Positions 23,153-29,974 of a stretch of DNA of 64,000 nucleotides are shown piece after piece. How positions within the stretch are numbered: position 1 is the stretch's first letter; the number at the start of each line of letters is the position of its first letter. The position numbers and the translations under genes were made by a program. The stretch is from Blautia wexlerae DSM 19850 (GTDB lineage Bacteria; Bacillota; Clostridia; Lachnospirales; Lachnospiraceae), in assembly GCF_025148125.1 (NCBI RefSeq), contig NZ_CP102267.1, positions 3,854,501 through 3,918,500 on the forward strand, in the 5' to 3' direction. The notes below the pieces were generated by a model. That model made no database searches, was not told where the DNA came from, and saw only the letters and a program-made list of their open reading frames with translations.

Positions 23153-24577
23153 CTACTGTATGTTTCCTGAAAGTTCAATCGGTACAGCTCCGCCAAGTTT
23201 TACACTTGTGATAATCATTCCGTTTACACTGTCATCCTGGAAATGCAGCGTATAGATATCGTAACCTGACATATTTAACCAGTACTGCTTTATCACCAAT
23301 GTCTTATCATCTTTGAATGCATAAGAAAAGCTATTAAGAAAATGATGCGGATCATCAAATACAGCTTCCTGTGTAATCCAGTTTTCAAATCCAGCCTCTA
23401 CACTTACCAGCCTGTCCTTCAGGTGAAAATTAATCAGCAGTTCATTTTCTGTTTTTCTATTAATCTCTATGCTTTGAATTTTCCGGTCATTTTCTTCAAA
23501 GGAGAGTGTTTTATCAAACCATTTTCCTTCCAAGCAGGAATTTTTTGCTCCTTCCGGATATGGAAGACACAGGTCATCCAGATATTTTTTCAGTTTTTTC
23601 TCTCCATCTACATCTGTTTCCAATGTTCCTCTCTCTGTCGGTATAAACAACTTTTCATTTACGATTTTGCTAATCAGACGGTTCGGATTTCCATTCTTAT
23701 CACTTGCTCCTGCTGTGATTGCAACTGCCAGTTTTTTCTCTGGATTAACCACGATCACATTTCCGAAAGCTCCATAAACGCCGAAGGAATGATCAGCAGT
23801 GATCCAATACTGATATCCGTATCCACAGACTGGATATTTTTCTTCGGGAGTATCAATCTGTTTTCTGGTTGCTTCTTTAAGATATTCTTCCGGAATAAGT
23901 GTTTTTCCGTTCCATTTTCCCATATTGGCAAGTAATATTGCAATTTTCGCGATGTCAGGTGTTTTCAAATACAACCCCCATCCTCCGACTGTATTGCCTT
24001 CTGGGCTTTCCAGCCATTCGATATCGGTAATACCCATTGGTTTCAAAACACGTTCTTTCATCAGTGCAAGCACATTTTTATGCATGGTTTTTGTAACCAG
24101 TGAAGACAACATATAGCTTGCTCCTGTATCATACTGAAAGACAGTTCCCGGATCATGGGGTAATTTATATGTAAAATAATGTGTGATCCAGGAATCTGTC
24201 ACTCCACGAAAACAGGTGCTTAATCTGCAGGAATTTGCTGCCATTGTTAACAGATTACGAACTGTCAGCTGATCGATTCGTTTATCATATTCTTCCGGCA
24301 AATACTCTTTAAAATAATCTATCACCAGATCATCCAGATGTAATTTTCCCTCGTCGATTGCAATCCCTACTGCAATACTGTTCATACTTTTCGAAAATGA
24401 ATGAAGCATCTGCATAGGTTCTTCCGTATATGGTTGAATGCATTTTGAAAAAATCACATCGTTATCGCATACTACAGATATAGAATGAATATCTTCGACA
24501 AATGTCTCCAGTTCCTGTACCATACATAACAGATTATCTGAAGATATTCCATAGGCTTCTGGTTTATTTTTTATCAT
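23153..24577 (-). CDS. Serine hydrolase, beta-lactamase/class C family
   Basis: 474-aa cytoplasmic protein without signal peptide, related to class C beta-lactamases, D-Ala-D-Ala carboxypeptidases and EstB-type esterases. Catalytic S60-x-x-K63 is in HSFSKSMNS. A Tyr in FQYDTGASYM occupies the YxN position, with Asp instead of the usual Ser/Ala and Thr instead of Asn. HSFGVYG near 250 may replace the KTG box. A ~130-residue C-terminal beta domain follows. It is probably an esterase or amidase rather than a drug-resistance enzyme. AAGGAG precedes the ATG. It forms an operon with the GntP permease, controlled by the RpiR protein next door (inference). Confidence 0.85.
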   Translation of the reverse strand: MIKNKPEAYGISSDNLLCMVQELETFVEDIHSISVVCDNDVIFSKCIQPYTEEPMQMLHSFSKSMNSIAVGIAIDEGKLHLDDLVIDYFKEYLPEEYDKRIDQLTVRNLLTMAANSCRLSTCFRGVTDSWITHYFTYKLPHDPGTVFQYDTGASYMLSSLVTKTMHKNVLALMKERVLKPMGITDIEWLESPEGNTVGGWGLYLKTPDIAKIAILLANMGKWNGKTLIPEEYLKEATRKQIDTPEEKYPVCGYGYQYWITADHSFGVYGAFGNVIVVNPEKKLAVAITAGASDKNGNPNRLISKIVNEKLFIPTERGTLETDVDGEKKLKKYLDDLCLPYPEGAKNSCLEGKWFDKTLSFEENDRKIQSIEINRKTENELLINFHLKDRLVSVEAGFENWITQEAVFDDPHHFLNSFSYAFKDDKTLVIKQYWLNMSGYDIYTLHFQDDSVNGMIITSVKLGGAVPIELSGNIQ

Positions 24578-24659
24578 TTTGTGCTCCTTCTTTTAATATT
24601 ATTGTATTAAATTCTTTTCAAACATTCACGTGAAGTATTTTCTACTATACTATCACAAG

Positions 24660-24675
24660 TTGTTTCTGGAAACAA
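24660..24675. promoter_or_regulatory. Candidate RpiR operator
   Basis: Perfect inverted repeat TTGTTTC-TG-GAAACAA in the divergent region, about 85 bp upstream of the hydrolase start. A second palindrome, GAATCATTTGATTC, lies near 24742-24755. Assignment to the RpiR protein is inference. Confidence 0.45.
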
Positions 24676-24781
24676 TTGATAGAATCGTCAAAAATTAATG
24701 TTCTGTTTTGGTAGAATTAAACAATTTATTTGTTTTGTTTTATGAATCATTTGATTCTTTTTCGAATTATAACATTCTCCA

Positions 24782-24810
24782 TTGAATTAAAAAAATTTTT
24801 TTGCTATACT
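24782..24810 (+). promoter_or_regulatory. Promoter of the RpiR gene
   Basis: TTGAAT (24782-24787), 17-bp A/T spacer, TATACT (24805-24810), 33 bp before the ATG. Confidence 0.7.
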
Positions 24811-24842
24811 TGTCATATGATATTTTATTTATGGAGGTTACA

Positions 24843-25676
24843 ATGAGCCTGGATCAACTAATCTATGAAAAAATCCCTTCACTATCGGCAGGACAACGAA
24901 AAGTTGCAGAATATATTTTAAATAATAAAGATGAATTCAGCTATGCAACACTAGCTAAACTCAGTAAGGATATTTCTGTCAGTGAAACAACTGTTATTCG
25001 TTTTGCTTATTCTCTTGGCTTTGACAGTTTTTCTGCCATGCAGCAAAAACTTCGTGAAGAAATTCTTTCTGTACCACAGCGCAATGTAGAGGGACAAATT
25101 CAAAATCAGACATTTTATCAAAAAGTTTTTTCCAGAGAAACGCAGGCACTGCAAGACTGGATCTCACATATAGATGAAGAGCTTCTGGACAAGACCGTAG
25201 AAGCTCTTCTGAATGCAGATCATATTCTGGTAACCGGAGCACGCTCTTCTTATCATGCTGCCAACTGGTTTGGGAATCGTCTGAACCTTTTACTTGGTAA
25301 TACTCACATTATCCAAGAATTTTACGATCCTCGTTTTGATTTATTAAATCATATCACAGATAAAACTGTTGTCATCAGTATAGCATTTGCCAGATATACC
25401 AAATGGACGTATCGTTATGCGGATTCTGCAAAAAAAATGGGTGCAACCCTTGTCTCCATTACAGACAGTGTTTCCTCTCCTTTTTTTAATATTTCCCATT
25501 ATACGATTCTTGCTGCTCCGGTAAAAGACAGTATGGGATTTAGTTCACCTATTTGTATGTATTGCTTATTTGATGCGATTATATCTAAAATCCATGATGA
25601 GCGAAAAGATATGATAGTAGAACGTTTAAAACAATATGAAGATACCTATCGGGATTTTGATATGTATTATGAGTAA
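24843..25676 (+). CDS. RpiR/MurR-family transcriptional regulator
   Basis: 277 aa. Residues 1-75 are the RpiR helix-turn-helix domain (LSAGQRKVAEYILNN ... VSETTVIRFAYSLGFDSFSA). Residues ~120-245 form a SIS domain that binds phosphosugars (TGARSSYHAANWF). The frame is open from 24801, but TATGGAGGTTACA places the start at 24843. It is divergent from the hydrolase/GntP operon and is its likely regulator. A SIS-domain sensor would respond to a phosphorylated sugar or sugar acid, which fits a sugar-acid substrate for the permease. Confidence 0.88.
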   Translation: MSLDQLIYEKIPSLSAGQRKVAEYILNNKDEFSYATLAKLSKDISVSETTVIRFAYSLGFDSFSAMQQKLREEILSVPQRNVEGQIQNQTFYQKVFSRETQALQDWISHIDEELLDKTVEALLNADHILVTGARSSYHAANWFGNRLNLLLGNTHIIQEFYDPRFDLLNHITDKTVVISIAFARYTKWTYRYADSAKKMGATLVSITDSVSSPFFNISHYTILAAPVKDSMGFSSPICMYCLFDAIISKIHDERKDMIVERLKQYEDTYRDFDMYYE

Positions 25677-25752
25677 AACAAAAGATGCTATAAAATTAAT
25701 AGCTGGATACGTGCTAATTGTCTTGGCAATCTTAATGAAGTTTATTGCATAA
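25669..25752 (+). CDS. Tiny membrane peptide overlapping the RpiR stop (27 aa)
   Basis: ATGAGTAA links the end of the RpiR gene to a new frame: MSKTKDAIKLIAGYVLIVLA then ILMKFIA. It has a charged head and a single hydrophobic helix, like known bacterial single-pass small proteins. The 8-bp overlap would allow coupled translation. It has no strong ribosome site of its own, and a chance frame cannot be excluded. Confidence 0.35.
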   Translation: MSKTKDAIKLIAGYVLIVLAILMKFIA

Positions 25753-25888
25753 AAAGCAAAAGACAGCAAATTAAAATAGGATATCATCTTTTTCTACAGA
25801 ACCCTACATGACAGCAGACAGGACTTTTACCAATATCTTGTAAATAAAAACCGTCCATGGAAATACTAGTACAGGATTGAAATAAAAT

Positions 25889-25936
25889 TGCGCGTCGGAC
25901 TCTCATCATTGGAAAATAACGAGAATGCGACGCGCA
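25889..25936. terminator. Stem-loop between convergent RpiR and selenium genes
   Basis: TGCGCGTCG and CGACGCGCA arms with an inner ACTCTC/GAGAAT extension. No long T run on either strand. It sits between convergent transcripts, 30 bp beyond the DUF3343 stop. Confidence 0.55.
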
Positions 25937-25966
25937 GTTATTCAAAGGATGAACTGAATGGTACTT

Positions 25967-26209
25967 TTATTCTTCATCCGCATGATAAATCCCCACATAG
26001 CCCTGCGGTTCTACTCTGACGATCTGCTCGACTTCCTCTGTTTTCTCCGGGAAGTCCGCTTCTGTATGAAATCTCACACAGGTTCCGCAGGAGGAGCTTA
26101 AATCTCTTGGGACAGGCATGACTTCTGCACTCAGATTCATTGCCTGGCAGTTTCTTCGAAACTGGATAGCTCCATAATGGGAATAGAAGGTTGCTATATA
26201 TGTGATCAT
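25967..26209 (-). CDS. DUF3343 putative Se/S carrier protein
   Basis: 80-aa protein of the DUF3343 family. The family core is visible: YIATFYSHYGAIQFRRNCQA, PVPRDLSSSCGTCVRF. The two cysteines in CGTC are the probable chalcogen-binding residues. Such proteins are often fused to, or encoded beside, TusA-like selenium proteins and are proposed to pass reduced Se or S. Its ATG overlaps the stop of the TusA-like gene (ATGA), so the two are translated together. The biochemical role is inferred from context. Confidence 0.85.
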   Translation of the reverse strand: MITYIATFYSHYGAIQFRRNCQAMNLSAEVMPVPRDLSSSCGTCVRFHTEADFPEKTEEVEQIVRVEPQGYVGIYHADEE

Positions 26210-26412
26210 TTTGTAAGTCTCAGCAGGATATCATCTCCCTGCTCTGTTGCCTGTACCTGATATCCCTGATGTGTTGCAAATCTGGATACATTCTCTTTTG
26301 CAACTACGTTATCAACCAGGATCTCATATTCTTTATCTCCGGATTCCATTGCATTCTTTGCACGGATCACTGGTTCCGGACAGGATAAACCTCTTGCATC
26401 TACTTTCTTCAT
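26206..26412 (-). CDS. TusA/SirA-family sulfur or selenium carrier (YedF-like)
   Basis: 68-aa TusA-like protein with the active Cys in DARGLSCPEPVIRAKNA and the typical alpha/beta fold length. In selenium loci this domain, called YedF, is the likely relay for selenide. In many genomes it is fused to a second domain; here it is separate and paired with DUF3343. It lies 90 bp downstream of the YedE transporter gene. A good ribosome site (AAAGGAGAG) precedes the ATG. Confidence 0.88.
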   Translation of the reverse strand: MKKVDARGLSCPEPVIRAKNAMESGDKEYEILVDNVVAKENVSRFATHQGYQVQATEQGDDILLRLTK

Positions 26413-26502
26413 TCGTCTTTCTCTCCTTTTAGAATGTGTCTAAAAAATACTTTCCACAAAGTGAGCGTATTGATTGCGGAAATAATGTCTGCATTCCAAC
26501 AA

Positions 26503-27585
26503 TCAGGCTTCTTCTTTTCTCATGGAGTTCACTGCCGCAATTACAGCAACTACCACAATCCCAATAATAACTGCGATCTTTCCGTTTGCTGTAGGACCTT
26601 CACCGGAAGATGCCAGTCCGAAGTTATGGGCAAAGGCAGCACCTGCCATCAGACCGAGAACGGTCACAGCGGAGTCTGTATTTCCCTCGCCTGCAAGGAT
26701 CAGCTGACGAAGCGGGCATCCACCGAGGAGAATACATCCAAAGCCTGCCAGATACATTCCCAGTGCGTTCCACAGTCCGTCTGTATGTGCGATCGGCTGT
26801 CCCGCAAATCCCGGATTGAAATAGGATGTTCCTGTAACTGCACCGAGGATCAGATTCATTACCAATGCTGTCACAAGAATTGCAGCAAAACCGAACAGTA
26901 ATTTATATTCTTTGAAAAGTACCGCATCACGGATACCGCCGACCATACACAGACGTGTTCTCTGAGCCAGGATACCAACAATGATTCCTGCTGCCAGTGC
27001 GATAATGATTGCAGCATGTTTTGCTCCGGGTCCGCCTTCCGGCTCTGTGAAATGGATAAATGCAGGTGCTGCTACCAGTAGCAGAAGCATCACGATCTGG
27101 AATGCAGGATAAATACCACCTTCCAGCTTCGGCATCTTATAAGAACGTTTCAGTGTGTAACCTTTCTTCAGGAAAACAGTTCCTGTAAGAATACCGGCTA
27201 CAAATCCAACAAGTCCAAACAGAGCATTTCCGTCTCCGCCTGCCAGACGCAGGATCATACGGAATGGACATCCAAGAAACATCAGACATCCGATCATAAC
27301 AAATGCGCCAAGTGTAAATCTGGTCACAGGTGCAGAGCCGCCTCTTGGACGAAACTCTTTCTTAGCAAGTGAAATGATACATGCTCCAAGCACCAGACCA
27401 ATGATCTCCGGACGGATATACTGAACTGCTGCCGCTGAATGAAGTCCCAGCGCACCTGTGGTATCTCTCAGGAAGCAGGCAATACAGAAGCCCATATTTG
27501 CCGGATTTCCAAAAAACACCAGAATTGCAGCAATCAGACCGATTACGCCTCCTGCCAGAACTATGGTTCCCTTTTCGTTTTTCAT
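26503..27585 (-). CDS. yedE: YedE-type selenium transporter
   Basis: 360-aa membrane protein with about nine or ten helices, of the YeeE/YedE family. The characteristic Cys/Gly segments are present in both halves: NMGFCIACFLRDTTGALG, GCLMFLGCPFRMILRLAGGD, RTRLCMVGGIRD, and LLGGCPLRQLILAGEGNTDS. The paired GCP(F/L)R motifs are the proposed conduit for thiosulfate-like or selenium oxyanions. Co-location with TusA-like, DUF3343, desulfurase and LysR genes supports a selenium rather than a thiosulfate role. It is the first gene of the minus-strand unit, divergent from the desulfurase. Confidence 0.9.
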   Translation of the reverse strand: MKNEKGTIVLAGGVIGLIAAILVFFGNPANMGFCIACFLRDTTGALGLHSAAAVQYIRPEIIGLVLGACIISLAKKEFRPRGGSAPVTRFTLGAFVMIGCLMFLGCPFRMILRLAGGDGNALFGLVGFVAGILTGTVFLKKGYTLKRSYKMPKLEGGIYPAFQIVMLLLLVAAPAFIHFTEPEGGPGAKHAAIIIALAAGIIVGILAQRTRLCMVGGIRDAVLFKEYKLLFGFAAILVTALVMNLILGAVTGTSYFNPGFAGQPIAHTDGLWNALGMYLAGFGCILLGGCPLRQLILAGEGNTDSAVTVLGLMAGAAFAHNFGLASSGEGPTANGKIAVIIGIVVVAVIAAVNSMRKEEA

Positions 27586-27749
27586 TTATTTCTTTCCTCC
27601 TTTTGCACTGACTTTTTTTGTTGTCAGCACAATTTCTTTGTATCTATTTTATCATTTTTATGCTGAAATCACTAATTCATTATAGTCGTATTTTATAGTT
27701 ATTTATAGAAATCATTTATAAGTTGTGCTATACTACAGATAAGATATGA

Positions 27750-27800
27750 TGTTAGGGTCAAAAAGTATTTTTTTCCTAACTTGATATCCACGAATTGCTA
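27750..27800 (+). repeat. Stem-loop repeat ending TTGATATCCACGAAT (copy 1)
   Basis: GTTAGG ... CCTAAC stem with an A-rich then T-rich loop, followed by TTGATATCCACGAATTGCT. The same layout with a changed stem occurs at 48813-48855 (TCAGGG ... CCCTGA, then TTGATATCTACGAAT). It lies in the leader of the desulfurase gene. Confidence 0.55.
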
Positions 27801-27826
27801 TATATAAAAATCGGGGGATTTTTACT

Positions 27827-28990
27827 ATGAATAAAATATATCTGGATCAGGCAAGTACGTCTTTTCCCAAGGCACCATCTGTTGCACAGGCAGTTTATGA
27901 TTACCTGGCAGGCTCTGCTGTGAATGTGAACCGGGGAGGATACCGGGCAGCTTATTCTGTGGAAGAACAGATTTTTGAGACAAGAGAACAGCTTCTGAAG
28001 CTCTTTCACTTTACTTCCGGAAAGGGTAAGAATGTTATTTTTACAGAAAATATCACTGCCAGTCTGAATGTTCTTCTGAAAGGACTTCTGAAACCCGGCG
28101 ATCATGTACTTGTAACTGCCATGGAGCATAATGCAGTGATGCGTCCCCTTGTACAGCTGGAGAAACATGGAATTTCTTTTGACAGGATCCCATGCGCTTC
28201 TGACGGCAGTCTTCTGCTTGATAAAGCGACCGCACTCCTTCGTCCTGAGACTAAGCTTGTGGTCTGTCTTCATGCTTCTAATGTATGCGGAACTGTCATG
28301 CCAGCACAGGAAATCGGAGATTTCTGCAAAGAACATGGGCTTCTTTTTATTCTGGACACTGCACAGACGGCAGGAACCATTAACATTGATATGGAGAAAT
28401 GTCACATAGACGCACTGGCATTTACAGGTCACAAGGGACTCAGAGGGCCACAGGGAACAGGTGGCTTTCTGATCCGCAATAAACTGGCAGCGCAGATTGA
28501 GCCTCTTATCAGCGGTGGAACAGGAAGTGCCTCTCATTCTGAAGAAGTACCGGCATTTCTTCCTGATCGTTTCGAGCCCGGAACTCCCAATATACCTGGG
28601 ATTCTGGGACTTCATGCCGCACTCTGTGATCTGGAGAAACAGTCCATGGAAGAAATCCGCCAACATGAATTAATGCTGACACAATACTTTATAGATGGTA
28701 TCCTGAATCTGGATCCTGAAGAAAAATTTCTGCGTATTATCGGTAAAAAAAATATTGAAAACCGTTGTGCAGTTGTATCCGTCCAGACCTTACATATGGA
28801 CATGGCTCAGGCCGCCTTTGAGCTGGACAGTACTTATGGAATTATGACAAGAGTCGGCCTTCACTGTGCACCAAACGCACATAAAACTCTTGGAACATAC
28901 CCGGATGGTACTCTCCGTTTTTCTTTCGGACCTGAGAATACAAAGCAGGAACTGGATATTGCTTTAGATGCATTATCCGCATTACTATAG
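27827..28990 (+). CDS. Class V aminotransferase / cysteine desulfurase-like protein
   Basis: 387-aa PLP enzyme of the NifS/SufS fold. The PLP Lys is in FTGHKGLRGPQGTGG, the PLP-phosphate region in TAMEHNAVMRP, and a conserved catalytic-type Cys in RVGLHCAPNAHKTLG. It starts with IYLDQASTSFPKAP, typical of the subgroup found in selenium and sulfur loci. The reaction would be release of sulfur or selenium from (seleno)cysteine to a carrier such as the TusA-like protein across the divergent promoter. It is transcribed divergently from yedE. A repeat containing TATAGCAATCC begins at its stop codon. Confidence 0.9.
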   Translation: MNKIYLDQASTSFPKAPSVAQAVYDYLAGSAVNVNRGGYRAAYSVEEQIFETREQLLKLFHFTSGKGKNVIFTENITASLNVLLKGLLKPGDHVLVTAMEHNAVMRPLVQLEKHGISFDRIPCASDGSLLLDKATALLRPETKLVVCLHASNVCGTVMPAQEIGDFCKEHGLLFILDTAQTAGTINIDMEKCHIDALAFTGHKGLRGPQGTGGFLIRNKLAAQIEPLISGGTGSASHSEEVPAFLPDRFEPGTPNIPGILGLHAALCDLEKQSMEEIRQHELMLTQYFIDGILNLDPEEKFLRIIGKKNIENRCAVVSVQTLHMDMAQAAFELDSTYGIMTRVGLHCAPNAHKTLGTYPDGTLRFSFGPENTKQELDIALDALSALL

Positions 28991-29012
28991 CAATCCCCGC
29001 AAATGATGCATT

Positions 29013-29058
29013 TATAGCAATCCTCTTAAATGCATTATTATTTAAGAGGATTGCTATA
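29013..29058 (+). repeat. Perfect 19-bp hairpin before the LysR gene (TATAGCAATCCTCT repeat)
   Basis: TATAGCAATCCTCTTAAAT, 8-base loop GCATTATT, and the exact inverse. It is directly followed by the ribosome site AAAGGAG. Related single arms lie at 28986-29012, 49016-49042 and 62715-62741. It could terminate the desulfurase transcript weakly or shield the LysR ribosome site. Confidence 0.7.
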
Positions 29059-29074
29059 AAAGGAGAATTTCATA

Positions 29075-29971
29075 ATGGAATTTAAACAGTTAGAAGCATT
29101 CGTCGCTGTCGTGGACTACGGCAGCTTCTCAGAGGCGGCCCGCCGCCTCTATCTGACACAGCCTACGATCAGTGCGCATATACGTTCCCTGGAAGATGAA
29201 CTGCATATGAAACTGATCATCCGTACTACAAAGAAAACAACGATCACAGCCAAAGGCTACCAGCTTTATGACAGTGCAGTCCGTATGCTGGAAATCAGAA
29301 ATAACCTGCTTGAAAATTTTACAGGTGCCCACAAACATATGATAGATCTGGCTGCATCTACCATTCCTTCTTCTTATCTTTTGCCGGAACTGCTTGCTGC
29401 TTTCGGAAAAACGCACCCTGATGTTTATTTTCACTCCATACAGTCAGACAGTTCTGAATCCATCAGCCGGGTACTGGACGGAACTGTAGATCTGGCTCTG
29501 GTAGGCCAGAATACACGTGATGAGAGCTGCGTGTTTATTCCTTTCTGCCATGATGAGCTGGTCATAGCAACTCCTGTAACAGATCACTATCTTGCACTCA
29601 AGAACAGAGAAACACCCGCTGTTTTTCATGATTTCCTGAAAGATCCTATTATCCTCAGGGAAAAGGGCTCCGGCACAAAAAAAGAAATGGACCTTTTTCT
29701 GGAGCGCACAGGCGTCACAACAGGCAATCTGAATGTAATCGCCCGCATGAATGACCTGGAAAGCATCAAAAAGTCCATTGTTAATGGTCTGGGAATCTCT
29801 ATTCTTTCATCACGCTCTGTCAATGACCTGCAGAGGACAAAGCAGATTCTTGTCTTTCCGCTGGAGGAAGCTGCCCATAAGCGCAGTTTCTATATAGTCT
29901 ACAGCAAAAACAGGATTCTGAAACCCCATGTAAAGCAGTTTGTACAGTTTGTGCGAGACTATTATATGTAA
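29075..29971 (+). CDS. LysR-family regulator of the selenium locus
   Basis: 298-aa LysR regulator. The N-terminal winged HTH reads FVAVVDYGSFSEAARRLYLT, QPTISAHIRSLEDEL. The effector domain (~90-298) shows DLALVGQNTRDESC and LREKGSGTKKEMD. A LysR protein in this position is typical of YedE/YedF selenium loci, so it probably controls the divergent yedE and desulfurase genes. Ligand unknown. It is convergent with the EAL-domain gene, whose stop lies three bases beyond its own. Confidence 0.87.
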   Translation: MEFKQLEAFVAVVDYGSFSEAARRLYLTQPTISAHIRSLEDELHMKLIIRTTKKTTITAKGYQLYDSAVRMLEIRNNLLENFTGAHKHMIDLAASTIPSSYLLPELLAAFGKTHPDVYFHSIQSDSSESISRVLDGTVDLALVGQNTRDESCVFIPFCHDELVIATPVTDHYLALKNRETPAVFHDFLKDPIILREKGSGTKKEMDLFLERTGVTTGNLNVIARMNDLESIKKSIVNGLGISILSSRSVNDLQRTKQILVFPLEEAAHKRSFYIVYSKNRILKPHVKQFVQFVRDYYM

Positions 29972-29974
29972 CTG

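Noticed and set aside
27776-28666. 296-aa minus-strand open frame opposite the desulfurase gene
   Set aside because: Lies entirely antisense to a clear PLP enzyme, has no domain and no ribosome site; it is a shadow of that gene's codon use.
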